A DNA stretch of 64,000 nucleotides, taken from an uncultured Tenacibaculum sp. Lineage in GTDB: Bacteria > Bacteroidota > Bacteroidia > Flavobacteriales > Flavobacteriaceae. The position numbers and the translations under genes are program-made. Shown in pieces: positions 18,212 to 27,676 of the stretch. Below the pieces are notes generated by a model, which saw only the letters and a program-made list of their open reading frames with translations, was not told where the DNA came from and did no database searches. How positions within the stretch are numbered: the stretch's first letter is position 1; every line of letters begins with the position of its first letter. The stretch lies in the NCBI RefSeq assembly GCF_947495995.1, contig NZ_CANMAX010000005.1:1-64000 (forward strand). Direction: 5' to 3'.

Positions 18212-19780
18212 ATGTCGTTTACAGGATGGTTTATTTTATTCTTAATAATTCAATTAATCCATTTTTTAGGAACATGGAAATTATACGTTAAAGCAGGAAG
18301 AAAAGCTTGGGAAGCTGCTGTTCCTGTATATAATGCCATCGTTTTATTAGGAATTATGAAAAGACCTAAATGGTGGGTTATTTTATTATTTATTCCAACT
18401 GTAAACTTAATTATGTTTCCAGTAATTTGGATTGAAACGTGTCGTAGTTTTGGTTTTAAAAGTACCAAAGATTCTATTTTAGCTATAGTTACTTTAGGAT
18501 TTTATATTTTCTATATTTCTTACTTTAATGAACCTCAGTACGATCAAAAAAGAGCTTTAAAAGCTCCAACAACTGCAGGAGAATGGGTAAGTTCAATTGC
18601 GTTTGCAATAATAGCTGCTACTATAGTCCATAATTATTTTATTCGTCCTTACGTAATTCCATCTTCATCTTTAGAAAAAACATTACTAGTAGGAGATTAT
18701 TTATTTGTAAGTAAGTTTCATTATGGTTCTAGAGTACCAATGACTACAGTTTCTTTACCTATGATTCATGATAGTATTCCTGGTTTAGGAACAAAGTCTT
18801 ACTTATTTAGTGATGATTACGAAAACAGAAAAAACTCTTTAATTAATAAACTACAGCTACCTTATATGAGGTTACCTGGTTTAAAGAAAATTAAAAGAAA
18901 CGATATTGTTGTTTTTGGTCAACCTGCAGATACTTTAAGAAATATGAATATTCTTACTTCTGACAGGAATTATTACAAACCAATAGACAAAAAAACTAAC
19001 TTAGTAAAACGTTGTGTTGGTATTGCTGGTGATAGTTTAGAAATTAAAGACGGATATATCTACATCAACGGAAAAAGAACTGTACTACCAAAAAGTGCAA
19101 AACCACAATGGAATTTTATTGTAGATACTGAAGGACAAGAATTGTCTTCTGGCGATTTTAAACGTTATAATATTAGAGAAGCAAGAATTTTTAAAGATGG
19201 TAGATATTACCTGACTTTAACAGATGCTGAAGCTGCAGCTTTTAAAAAGAATCCTAAAGTTAAGAGTATTGAAAAATCTAATACACCTAAAGGATTTTAC
19301 GATCCAGGAATTTTCCCTCACAATCCAAAATATGCTTGGTCTGGTGACAACTTTGGTCCTATTTATATTCCTAAAAAAGGAGCAACAGTTGAATTAAATG
19401 CTGAAACTATTCCTTTCTACAAAAGAATTATACAAGAATACGAAAGAAACGAATTGACATTTTTTGGTGATGATATTTACATCAATGGTAAAAAAGCAGA
19501 TTCTTACACTTTTAAACAAGATTATTATTGGATGATGGGAGATAATCGTCAAAACTCTTTAGATGCAAGAGCTTGGGGGTATGTTCCTTTTGACCATGTA
19601 ATTGGTACTCCTGTAATGGTTTGGTTTAGTTATGATAAAGATACTCGTAAAGTTCGTTGGGATAGAATGTTTACTACTGTTTCTAACGGAGAGTCTAAAT
19701 CTTATTTTTGGTTTGGTATCGCAGCTGCATTAGGTATTTTTGCATTTGTATTTATGCCTAAGAAGAAAAAAACAAAATAA
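18212..19780 (+). CDS. lepB: Signal peptidase I
   Basis: Membrane serine protease that removes signal peptides. The nucleophile region is RPYVIPSSSLEKTL (Ser about 153) and the general base lysine lies in VKRCVGIAGDSLEI (about residue 266); the family box GDNRQNSLDARAWG is also present. At 522 residues it is long: about 120 residues with three membrane segments and paired W-K-x-A-x-P motifs precede the catalytic TM, a large insert splits the catalytic domain, and a further TM with a KKKKTK tail ends it. The extended N-terminal domain is usual in Flavobacteriia. Confidence 0.94.
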   Translation: MSFTGWFILFLIIQLIHFLGTWKLYVKAGRKAWEAAVPVYNAIVLLGIMKRPKWWVILLFIPTVNLIMFPVIWIETCRSFGFKSTKDSILAIVTLGFYIFYISYFNEPQYDQKRALKAPTTAGEWVSSIAFAIIAATIVHNYFIRPYVIPSSSLEKTLLVGDYLFVSKFHYGSRVPMTTVSLPMIHDSIPGLGTKSYLFSDDYENRKNSLINKLQLPYMRLPGLKKIKRNDIVVFGQPADTLRNMNILTSDRNYYKPIDKKTNLVKRCVGIAGDSLEIKDGYIYINGKRTVLPKSAKPQWNFIVDTEGQELSSGDFKRYNIREARIFKDGRYYLTLTDAEAAAFKKNPKVKSIEKSNTPKGFYDPGIFPHNPKYAWSGDNFGPIYIPKKGATVELNAETIPFYKRIIQEYERNELTFFGDDIYINGKKADSYTFKQDYYWMMGDNRQNSLDARAWGYVPFDHVIGTPVMVWFSYDKDTRKVRWDRMFTTVSNGESKSYFWFGIAAALGIFAFVFMPKKKKTK

Positions 19781-19782
19781 TT

Positions 19783-20397
19783 TTGAGTCTTTTTATCCCC
19801 ACATATTTTTCACCTATTGGTCAGTATGCTGCAATTTATCAATCTGACAGTATTGTTTTTGAAACACAAGATAACTTTCAAAAACAGACTTACAGGAACA
19901 GATGTTATGTATACGGAGCCAACGGTAAACTTTCTTTAAATATTCCTGTAAAGCATCTTAAAAGTACTTCTGGAAGAAAGAGAACAAAAGATATATTAGT
20001 TGAAAATGACTTTCCTTGGCAAAGTCAACATTTTAAATCAATAAAATCAGCTTATCAAACCTCTCCTTATTTTGAGTTTTTTGAAGATGATATCGTAAAA
20101 ATCTTTGACAAAAAATATGTATATTTATTAGATTTAAATATTGATACGTATTTATTTGTTACAGATGCCTTGCAAATTTCACAAGAATATTCTAAAACAA
20201 AAGAATATGAAGTTTCACCTTCGATAAACGATTATAGGGAATTTTCGATCGCAAAGAACGGTGTTATAGTAGAAGTAGATGAATACACCCAAATGTTTGA
20301 CCATAAACATGGGTTTATTTCTAATCTTTCTATTTTAGACCTCCTTTTTATGGAAGGTCCAAATGCGCTTACTTTTCTTGAGCGCATAAAGATTTAG
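19783..20397 (+). CDS. WbqC family protein
   Basis: 204 residues starting at a TTG 2 bp after lepB. The start LFIPTYFSPIGQYAAIYQSD and the body (KQTYRNRCYVYGANGKLSLNIPVKH, PWQSQHFKSIKSAYQTSPYFEFF) are diagnostic for WbqC-like proteins, also called glycine-transferase-like or WbqC/DUF of O-antigen clusters. The C-terminus ends LSILDLLFMEGPNAL. The biochemical role is not established; some members occur in nucleotide-sugar modification loci. Co-transcription with lepB is likely. Confidence 0.85.
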   Translation: MSLFIPTYFSPIGQYAAIYQSDSIVFETQDNFQKQTYRNRCYVYGANGKLSLNIPVKHLKSTSGRKRTKDILVENDFPWQSQHFKSIKSAYQTSPYFEFFEDDIVKIFDKKYVYLLDLNIDTYLFVTDALQISQEYSKTKEYEVSPSINDYREFSIAKNGVIVEVDEYTQMFDHKHGFISNLSILDLLFMEGPNALTFLERIKI

Positions 20398-20424
20398 TAC
20401 AATTATATTTTCAATTTTTAAACT

Positions 20425-21015
20425 ATGGAAATTGATATTATCACCGACCTATTAAGATCGTATTACAGTGAAATCTCTGATGAGGCCATTGAGAAGTTTT
20501 CTACAATTATTACCCAAAAAGAGTTTCTTAAAGATCATGTTGTAATAAAAAATGAATCTAGAACTACACGGTTTTACATTATAAAAACTGGAATTGTAGG
20601 AAGTTTTGCGCAACATAAACAAAGCGATAAAGAGTATATTAGAGCGATTCATAACGACAAAACAATATTTACTAACATTTCTTCGTTAGGGAACAATAAC
20701 AAAAGCAGTTTTAACTATTATAAATGTTTATCTGACTGTATTGTTTACGAAGGGAGTTATCCTGAATTTATAAAACAAACGAGTTTAAATCATGAACTTT
20801 CTATTCTTTACAATAGGATTTTAGAAGATGCACTTTTAAAATCTCAAAAAAGAATAGATGAGTTATCATTTATGGATGCTACTCAAAGATATTTAGCATT
20901 AAAAAATAATATCCCCAATATAGAAAACCTTATAGCTCAATATCAAATAGCGAGTTATATTAGTGTTACCCCTGTACAGTTGAGTAGAATTCGAAAAAAA
21001 ATGTATTCACAATAG
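20425..21015 (+). CDS. Crp/Fnr-like regulator, copy 1
   Basis: 196 residues: a cyclic-nucleotide-binding-like beta-roll (about 25-120; RTTRFYIIKTGIVGSF) and a short C-terminal helix-turn-helix (LIAQYQIASYISVTPVQLSRIRKK). No obvious cAMP-binding Arg/Ser signature and no Fnr cysteines are visible, as is usual for Bacteroidetes Crp-like proteins. One base separates it from a close paralogue (21017). The last 24 bp before the terminal codons are identical in the two genes, pointing to duplication or gene conversion. Confidence 0.85.
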   Translation: MEIDIITDLLRSYYSEISDEAIEKFSTIITQKEFLKDHVVIKNESRTTRFYIIKTGIVGSFAQHKQSDKEYIRAIHNDKTIFTNISSLGNNNKSSFNYYKCLSDCIVYEGSYPEFIKQTSLNHELSILYNRILEDALLKSQKRIDELSFMDATQRYLALKNNIPNIENLIAQYQIASYISVTPVQLSRIRKKMYSQ

Positions 21016-21016
21016 A

Positions 21017-21607
21017 ATGAAGAACGATTTTATTTATGATTTCTGTAAGATATATATGCCTGAAATATCTGAAGAATCTGTTAATGAATTTAAAAGTATA
21101 CTAAAAGAACAAAGCTTCAAAAGCCAAGAAACTATTGCTTCTGAGCGTAATGCTCAGAAAAAGTTTTACATCATAACTGATGGTATTATTGCCAATTATT
21201 CTCAAGATAAAAGAACTACCAAAGAATATATTAGAGCCATATTATTTGACAAACATATCTTTGTTAACTTAACTGACATTGATTTTGCTGAAGATATCTC
21301 TACAGATTATTATAAGTCGTTAACCGATTCAAACTTTTTAGTTGGTGAAGTAGAAGATTTTTATGCTTTAGCTTTAAAAAACAATGAACTCTTCATTTTA
21401 TTAAATAAGTTAAACTACGTTTCTATTTACTATTTACATAATAGATTAGACAGGCTTTCATTATTAGACGCTACAGATCGTTATTTAATTTTAAAGAAAC
21501 GAATTCCTAATATTGAAAACTTAATTCCGCAATATCAAATAGCAAGTTATTTAAATATTACTCCTGTTCAGTTGAGTAGAATTCGAAAAAAATTATATTC
21601 AAATTAA
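21017..21607 (+). CDS. Crp/Fnr-like regulator, copy 2
   Basis: Also 196 residues, with the same layout: beta-roll (KFYIITDGIIANYSQDKRTTKEYIRAI) and C-terminal recognition helix (LNITPVQLSRIRKK). Compared with copy 1 the middle of the effector domain has diverged while LRIPNIENLIPQYQIASY and the recognition helix are conserved, so both may read similar DNA sites but sense different signals. Translation is probably coupled. A bidirectional terminator follows. Confidence 0.85.
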   Translation: MKNDFIYDFCKIYMPEISEESVNEFKSILKEQSFKSQETIASERNAQKKFYIITDGIIANYSQDKRTTKEYIRAILFDKHIFVNLTDIDFAEDISTDYYKSLTDSNFLVGEVEDFYALALKNNELFILLNKLNYVSIYYLHNRLDRLSLLDATDRYLILKKRIPNIENLIPQYQIASYLNITPVQLSRIRKKLYSN

Positions 21608-21691
21608 TTTATAAACAAATGTTTATCAATTAAATGCAAGTTTTAATCTAAATTTGTATGACGAAATAATTCCCTATAATTAGTCGTATAA

Positions 21692-21730
21692 AAGGCTTGC
21701 TTTATCCCCCATGTTAATGCAAGTCTTTTT
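21692..21730. terminator. Bidirectional terminator between Crp pair and flippase
   Basis: Nine-pair stem AAGGCTTGC (21692-21700) with GCAAGTCTT (21719-21727), an 18-nt loop, a T-run rightward and TTTT leftward. Placed between convergent genes. Confidence 0.7.
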
Positions 21731-23231
21731 AATTTTTAAACTTTCCTGCAAATCTTCCGATTAGAGCATTAAACTGCGTAGAAATTTTCAATTTATATAC
21801 CACATATAAGTAAGCTACTAATATCAATACACTCTTAAGGATAATGTTAAGTAGTATATGAACTGGAATTTTTCCTAAATAAAGTTCAGGTATAGAAAAA
21901 TCCCAAAAGTAGAAAGCTCCGAAAAACAGTAATATAATTGCAGTTATTTTATACGTCTGCTCGGTATATGGATTCATATTAAACTTTTCTTTCACAAACC
22001 ATAGCTTAATCACATTAAAAACAAATAATGAAATTAGTGTTGATAATGCTAAACCTTCTGTTCCGAAGTCTAAAGAGAAATAAAATAATTTATTTAGTAA
22101 ATACACAGAAGCTGCCATTCCTAATCCAATAGGAAGAATCATTCTGTAAAACTTCGAGTTGTTTATTATATCTCTATTGTTTCCTAACGACATAGTAAAC
22201 ATTTTCGCTAAAGAAATCATTAACACAACCATTTCTCCTCCCGAATATCCTTCTGGCATAATTCGAAATAATTGACTAATACTACAATTCACTAACAGGA
22301 AAAATAGCCCGCTAATTAGAATTAAGTTTAAAGAACTTTTTTGATATAAATTACTCACCTCTTTTTCATTATTCTCATTCAATGACTTTGAGGTTAATGG
22401 TTGTAAAATTTGTCCTAATGCTCTACCTGGAGCTTCAATAAAAGAACCTATATATACAGCTACAGCATAGTAACTTGCTTTTTTGATTTCTTCCTTTCCA
22501 GGAATCATTAACTTATCAATATCAATAATTATTGCTCCTGCACTTCCTGCTAAAAATATATAAGCAGAATATTTTAAAATCTCTTTTGTATTGGTTGGTA
22601 AACGAAAAGAAAGCTTAGGAAAATATACTTTAAATGCATAAAACATCATGATTAATGTTCTTACTATATAAAGTATCATTAACGTATATATAAACTCAGA
22701 TTTGGTAATGAAACCCCAAAAAACAGCTAATAACAACACAAATACTACTGCTCTATTATAGAACTCTTTCAATACATTTCCTAAAACTGTTTTTAAATGC
22801 ACTTTTGCCCAAGAATAAAACACCTCAAAGTATGCACAGCAAACAGCTATCACATAAATCACAAGCGTGTAATCTTCAACTTTATTATCATTTTTAGCAT
22901 TTAAACGTGAGATTATAAAATCGTGAAAACCATCCCAAAAGAAACCTATGGGTAATGCGATTAATAACGGCAAAACAATTACTGATGATAAGAACTTATC
23001 TTTATCTTCTTGTGTTTGGTACGATGAGAAAAATTTAATAATTGTGTTATGAATACCAAAAGCAATTAATGGCATAAATAAATTAGACGCTGATAACAGG
23101 AATGTGATAAGTCCGTGATATTCATCTTGAAGAATATTAGGATAAAAAATAATAGCATTAATCGCTCCAATAGCAAAACCTAAGTAAATTACTATTGTAT
23201 TCCTGAAAGATTGTTTAAAAATTATTCCCAA
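21729..23231 (-). CDS. Oligosaccharide flippase / polysaccharide biosynthesis protein (Wzx-like)
   Basis: 500 residues with about 14 hydrophobic segments and small loops, the pattern of MOP-superfamily exporters that flip lipid-linked sugars across the inner membrane. N-terminal IIFKQSFRNTIVIYLGFAIGAINAI is typical for Bacteroidetes members. Last gene of a leftward three-gene cluster, 1 bp after the glycosyltransferase at 23233, which supports a role in exopolysaccharide or O-antigen assembly. Confidence 0.87.
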   Translation of the reverse strand: MGIIFKQSFRNTIVIYLGFAIGAINAIIFYPNILQDEYHGLITFLLSASNLFMPLIAFGIHNTIIKFFSSYQTQEDKDKFLSSVIVLPLLIALPIGFFWDGFHDFIISRLNAKNDNKVEDYTLVIYVIAVCCAYFEVFYSWAKVHLKTVLGNVLKEFYNRAVVFVLLLAVFWGFITKSEFIYTLMILYIVRTLIMMFYAFKVYFPKLSFRLPTNTKEILKYSAYIFLAGSAGAIIIDIDKLMIPGKEEIKKASYYAVAVYIGSFIEAPGRALGQILQPLTSKSLNENNEKEVSNLYQKSSLNLILISGLFFLLVNCSISQLFRIMPEGYSGGEMVVLMISLAKMFTMSLGNNRDIINNSKFYRMILPIGLGMAASVYLLNKLFYFSLDFGTEGLALSTLISLFVFNVIKLWFVKEKFNMNPYTEQTYKITAIILLFFGAFYFWDFSIPELYLGKIPVHILLNIILKSVLILVAYLYVVYKLKISTQFNALIGRFAGKFKN

Positions 23232-23232
23232 T

Positions 23233-24519
23233 TTATTCTTTGATTACGGCTTTAATTATGTTTGATAATTTCTCAGTTAATTTTTTTCTATGAAAATATT
23301 CAACTCCTTCTGATGAAAGTTCTAAATTTCCGCTTTTATATTTCTTATATAAATCTGAAATTGTTTTTTTAGCCAACTGAGTATTTGAAAAGTCAATTGC
23401 TATTCCTGACTTTGTATTTGCTAAAATTTCAGCTAAATCTCCATCTTCAGGCGCAAAACCAATAATTGGCCTATTGGCTTGTAAATATTCAAATGTTTTA
23501 CCAGGAATCATTTCTTTAGCACTTGGATAATCGTTTACTACAATTAAAAGTACTTGCGATTTTCGTTGATTCAATTTTGCTTCTATATGCGGAACATAAC
23601 TAATACGCTTTACATCTTTAAAATTTCTTACAGCAATCTCATTGTCCCAAATAGAATCATCTAATTTACCAATAAATTTCAACTCTAAATCTTCTGCAAA
23701 CTCTTTATTTTCTTCACACAATTCAGATAATGATTCCCATAATGCATTCGGGTTTCTTTCCGAATTCATAGAACCGATATGCGTAATACTAAATTTTTCA
23801 TCTAATGTATAGGCTACAGTTTCTAAACTTTCTTCTGTATCGTAACCATTAGTTATTACATCTATCGCTTTATTGAAACCTACATACTTTTTCTTGGCGT
23901 GATTGCTTACCATAATTACCTGATCAGCTGCTCTAACGACTTCTTCTTCTAGTATGAAGTGTTTTTTTCGTGCTGATTTTGTTAACGGTAATAAATGAAA
24001 ATAATCTATACTTGTCCATGGATCTCTAAAATCTGCAATCCACTTCACTCCTATTTTCTCCTTTAATCGTTTTCCTATAAGATGTAAACTGTGAGGCGGA
24101 CCTGTAGTAATAATTGCATGAACAGTGTTATTAGATAAATAATTTTCTAACATTTTCACTGAAGGTTTCACCCAATATTTACGAGCATCTGGTATAAAAT
24201 AATTTGCTCTTATGTACAGTAAAACTCTAGAAAGAAATGAAGGATTCGGATCTAAAAAACCAGCACTCTTTTCTGTTTCTTTCTTTTTAAACTTAGCTAC
24301 AATATTATTTGGTTCAAAAATCGGACATTTAATTACTTCTATTCCTTCAGGAATATCAGCTGCTAAAGTCTCATCAATTGTTGGATAAAAAGGATTTTCT
24401 GCAGTAAAAACAACAGGTTCTATTCCAAAGTTTCTTAAATACTTTACAAACTTCAACCAACGTTGAACTCCCGGTCCACCTGCAGGCGGCCAATAATATG
24501 TTACAATTAAAACTTTCAA
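23233..24519 (-). CDS. Glycosyltransferase (GT4-like)
   Basis: 428 residues with a GT-B fold. N-terminal YYWPPAGGPGVQRWLKFVKYL is the usual acceptor-domain start of flavobacterial GT4 enzymes; ITTGPPHSLHLIGKRLKEK and ADFRDPWTSIDYF follow; the C-terminal donor domain shows ITHIGSMNSERNPNALWE and PGKTFEYLQANRPIIGF. Overlaps the upstream glycosyltransferase by 4 bp (ATGA-type). Substrate unknown. Confidence 0.9.
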   Translation of the reverse strand: MKVLIVTYYWPPAGGPGVQRWLKFVKYLRNFGIEPVVFTAENPFYPTIDETLAADIPEGIEVIKCPIFEPNNIVAKFKKKETEKSAGFLDPNPSFLSRVLLYIRANYFIPDARKYWVKPSVKMLENYLSNNTVHAIITTGPPHSLHLIGKRLKEKIGVKWIADFRDPWTSIDYFHLLPLTKSARKKHFILEEEVVRAADQVIMVSNHAKKKYVGFNKAIDVITNGYDTEESLETVAYTLDEKFSITHIGSMNSERNPNALWESLSELCEENKEFAEDLELKFIGKLDDSIWDNEIAVRNFKDVKRISYVPHIEAKLNQRKSQVLLIVVNDYPSAKEMIPGKTFEYLQANRPIIGFAPEDGDLAEILANTKSGIAIDFSNTQLAKKTISDLYKKYKSGNLELSSEGVEYFHRKKLTEKLSNIIKAVIKE

Positions 24520-25700
24520 TTTAAATTATAGTATAAATCTGTTAATGCTTTTGCAGTTATTTCCCAAACAAAATGATTTCTCACAAAGTCTTTTCCGTTA
24601 TTTCCATATCGTTCTCGTAGTTCTTCACTTCGATATAATACTTTAACCTGAGCTGCGAAATCTTCACTATTACGTTCTTCATGTACTAAACCAGAATCGT
24701 ATTTTTCTACTAATCTTTTTTGTGCTATGGCATCACTAACTACGATTGGTTTTCCAAATCCCATATATTGGAAAATTTTATTTGCATAAGCAACATCGTG
24801 TTGAATACTTCTTCGTAATGGCGAAATACAAACATCGCTAGCTTCTATATAAGATGGAAATAATTCTAAGTTTTGCCATCCTTCAAAATCAACATACGCC
24901 TCTACACCTAATTCTTTTACTCTTTGTTTCAAAACAGTATCTGTAGTATTTAAACCTACTATTACTAATTTAAGATTTGGAATTTCTTTAATTAAATTAG
25001 GCACAGCATTTATCGCCGTTAACAAACCTCTTCTAATGTTTGTATCTCCTAAATATAGAATAACGAAATTATTCTTATAACGTTGTATAATTTCTGAAGA
25101 TATATTTGCCTCTTCGTAGAACGACTTATTAATTGTGTTGGGTACAAGTAAGACTTTTTCAGGTGAAGTTACACGATCTTTTAATTGATCAACAAATTCT
25201 TGTGAAACTGTTAGTACTTTAGTTGCTTGTTCTAAAAACACATCTTCTTTTTGCTTCCACTTTTTAGGAGAAATAATGTATTTCCCAGGAAATTTCTGAA
25301 GATGTGGATAAAACTTCATATTCTCAGGAAGATTATCATGAACATCTAAAACAACTGGTAAGTTAAAATGTTTATTTGCTGAAAAAACTGCTTCTGCAAC
25401 TCTAATATCATGACAATGTAAAGCTTCTATACTATTTTTAATGACAAAGTCTTTAATCTTCTTTCTCATCATCATTGTATAAAAAGGAACAGTATAAGCT
25501 AAAGCAGATAGTTTATATTCTAATTTAGAACTCATGTATCTTCTTACCTGTATTCCTTTTACCTCTTCATTTAAAAGTTGCTCGCCATAGGTTAAGCAAA
25601 ATAAGTATACCTCATGTCCACCTTTGATAAGTTCTATCGCTTCATTTTCCACTCTTGGATCTGGAGGATATACATTATCAAGTATCATTCCTATTTTCAT
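24516..25700 (-). CDS. Glycosyltransferase (GT4-like)
   Basis: 394 residues, first gene of the leftward sugar cluster. MKIGMILDNVYPPDPRVENEA is the classic start of a GT4 N-domain; the C-domain has VILYLGDTNIRRGLLTAI and the nucleotide-sugar motif EASDVCISPLRRSIQHDVAYANKIFQYMG with the E-x7-E-like region replaced by small residues typical of this subgroup. It adds a sugar from a nucleotide donor in the cytosol. A leftward terminator-like hairpin lies upstream, between its promoter region and the divergent AraC gene. Confidence 0.9.
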   Translation of the reverse strand: MKIGMILDNVYPPDPRVENEAIELIKGGHEVYLFCLTYGEQLLNEEVKGIQVRRYMSSKLEYKLSALAYTVPFYTMMMRKKIKDFVIKNSIEALHCHDIRVAEAVFSANKHFNLPVVLDVHDNLPENMKFYPHLQKFPGKYIISPKKWKQKEDVFLEQATKVLTVSQEFVDQLKDRVTSPEKVLLVPNTINKSFYEEANISSEIIQRYKNNFVILYLGDTNIRRGLLTAINAVPNLIKEIPNLKLVIVGLNTTDTVLKQRVKELGVEAYVDFEGWQNLELFPSYIEASDVCISPLRRSIQHDVAYANKIFQYMGFGKPIVVSDAIAQKRLVEKYDSGLVHEERNSEDFAAQVKVLYRSEELRERYGNNGKDFVRNHFVWEITAKALTDLYYNLN

Positions 25701-25783
25701 AATAAAATTGCTTTAGCAAAAAAAGAAATTTAATTAGAAACAAATCTATTGATTATTAATAGAACATTAAGTAAAAGTTGGAA

Positions 25784-25808
25784 ATAAAAAAAGGAGTGAA
25801 CACTCCTT
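25784..25808 (-). terminator. Leftward terminator or attenuator upstream of the sugar cluster
   Basis: AAGGAGTG (25791-25798) and CACTCCTT (25801-25808) form a tight hairpin; read leftward it is followed by a run of seven U. It lies about 85 bp before the glycosyltransferase start with no leftward gene upstream to terminate, so it could be an attenuator in the leader or the end of a short leftward RNA. Confidence 0.55.
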
Positions 25809-25872
25809 AGAATAATTTTTCAATCGCCATTTTCCCGCGGAATATTTTCTTAGTCTTTTCGTTGTACAAATT

Positions 25873-25880
25873 TAGCTTTG
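25873..25880 (+). promoter_or_regulatory. -7 box upstream of TPR-AraC regulator
   Basis: TAGCTTTG is an exact TAnnTTTG. Its position argues against any start codon upstream of about 25890 for the following gene. Confidence 0.5.
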
Positions 25881-25978
25881 ACAACTATATTTTAAAAGTT
25901 TTATATTGCACTTTTTATAAAATGTATGCAATCTTCTTCGTTATTACGAAGAAAAACAACCAAATAATCCGCTATAAC

Positions 25979-27676
25979 TTGAAAGAAAAAATATTCTTTT
26001 TATTTTTTTTCGTGCTCTTCATTTGTACTTCTCAAAACACAACTGAAAGTTATAATTCTATATTACGAGAGCTTAAAAACTCTGATTTAGATAGCTTTTA
26101 TAACTACGGAAAAAGATTACGAAACTCAAAAGACATTTGCGAAAGACTTTTAGGAAAAAACGCTGAAATCTACTACAATTATAGATTAAACAATTTCCGT
26201 GAAGTTGAAAAAATGTCTGAACAAATCTTGCATGAAACTGATTCAATTTTAAAAATTACACCAGATCTTTTTTGTGTTTTAAATCAAAAAGCTTCTGCAC
26301 TAAATAGAGCATTTTGGACTTACAAAAATTTAGAAGAGTATGAAAAAGCATATCATAAACTAGATGAACTTTCTGATTTTGTAAAGTCAATAGAAAATCC
26401 AGAGTTTAACACTTTTTATTACCTTGTTACTATAGACATTTGTAGAGTATATATTAAGAATGAACTTGGAATGGAAGATGAATCTGTTGTTATTTTAAAA
26501 AGATTACTTTCAAAAATTAAGACAAAAGAAAATGAAATAGATTCTGATTTACAAAACAGTTTTTTACTAAGCAAAAAGGCAGATGTTAATAATTTATTAG
26601 GTCAAACTTATTTAGCTTTAGGAAGAAAAGAAAAGCAAGAAAGATTAATTGATTCTGGATCTCAATATTTTGGGAAAGCATATGAGTATGCAAAACTTTT
26701 TAATCCTCCTCATCCAGATACTGACTTGATGTATGCTTTAAAAATGACTGAAGTTCGCATTTCTCAAGAGAAATATCTTAAAGCCTTGAAACTAATTAAC
26801 GATTATAGTAAAATAAACAACGGCTATAAATACCAAGAAGAAGAATTCTTAAAAAAAGCGATTTGTTATCATAACTTAAAGCAATCAGATTCTGCTATTT
26901 TTTACGCACAAAAATTAATTCGTCTTCCTAACATAAAGAAAAGTTGCTTGATTACAGGTTATGATATTCTCTCTAATGAATATAAACTCAATAAGAAATT
27001 AGATAGCGCTTTTAAGTATTCTGAATTAACCTTAAAGGAATTCGACAATGCTAGAGCTCAAAAAGATAAAACTTATCAGTTATTATACGATAACGACATT
27101 GAAAAAATAAAACAACTAAATAGAGCTATTATAGCTGGTGAAAAAAGTAAAAACAAGAACATCATACTTTTATCAATGCTTATCATTTTGGGTGGTTCAG
27201 TATTTTTCTTACTTAAAAGAAAAAAATATAAAAAAGAATTTATTAAAAAACAGCCTGAAGAAAAACAAGTAATAACTGAAAAGCAAGATCAAAGAGAGGT
27301 TCAAAAAGTAGCTTATAATATTGATGTTGATCTTGAGAATAAAATCTTAGCAAAAATTGATGCTACAGATAAAGATCTTAGCTTTTTAAGTTCAGACTTC
27401 ACTATAAATACACTTGCTAAAGAGCTAGATACAAATTCAACATATATTTCTTTTATTTTTAATAAAGCAAAAAAAGAAACGTTCAAACAATATTACAGCA
27501 GAAAAAAAATTGAGTATATCGTAGCTTTATTAAAAGAAAATAAAGTGTATAGAAATTACTCTGTACAAGCTTTAGCTGAAGAAGTAGGCTACGCTAATGC
27601 TTCAGCTTTTGCTAGAGTTTTTAAAAAGTATATGGATAGTACTCCTTCAGCTTTTATTAAGAATCTAAAGGAGTAA
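25979..27676 (+). CDS. TPR-membrane-AraC hybrid transcriptional regulator
   Basis: An extracytoplasmic/TPR-rich region (about 380 residues of helical repeats, e.g. ALKLINDYSKINNGYKYQEEEF), one transmembrane helix (NIILLSMLIILGGSVFFLLKR), a basic linker and a C-terminal AraC-type pair of helix-turn-helix motifs (FTINTLAKELDTNSTYISFIF and YSVQALAEEVGYANASAFARVFKKY). The frame is open from 25862, but a -7 box lies there, so the TTG at 25979, which gives a clean signal peptide (KEKIFFLFFFVLFICTSQ), or the ATG at 25922 is more likely. Such one-protein regulators are common in Flavobacteriia; the signal is unknown. Its 3' end overlaps the yfhO-like gene by 20 bp tail to tail. Confidence 0.8.
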   Translation: MKEKIFFLFFFVLFICTSQNTTESYNSILRELKNSDLDSFYNYGKRLRNSKDICERLLGKNAEIYYNYRLNNFREVEKMSEQILHETDSILKITPDLFCVLNQKASALNRAFWTYKNLEEYEKAYHKLDELSDFVKSIENPEFNTFYYLVTIDICRVYIKNELGMEDESVVILKRLLSKIKTKENEIDSDLQNSFLLSKKADVNNLLGQTYLALGRKEKQERLIDSGSQYFGKAYEYAKLFNPPHPDTDLMYALKMTEVRISQEKYLKALKLINDYSKINNGYKYQEEEFLKKAICYHNLKQSDSAIFYAQKLIRLPNIKKSCLITGYDILSNEYKLNKKLDSAFKYSELTLKEFDNARAQKDKTYQLLYDNDIEKIKQLNRAIIAGEKSKNKNIILLSMLIILGGSVFFLLKRKKYKKEFIKKQPEEKQVITEKQDQREVQKVAYNIDVDLENKILAKIDATDKDLSFLSSDFTINTLAKELDTNSTYISFIFNKAKKETFKQYYSRKKIEYIVALLKENKVYRNYSVQALAEEVGYANASAFARVFKKYMDSTPSAFIKNLKE

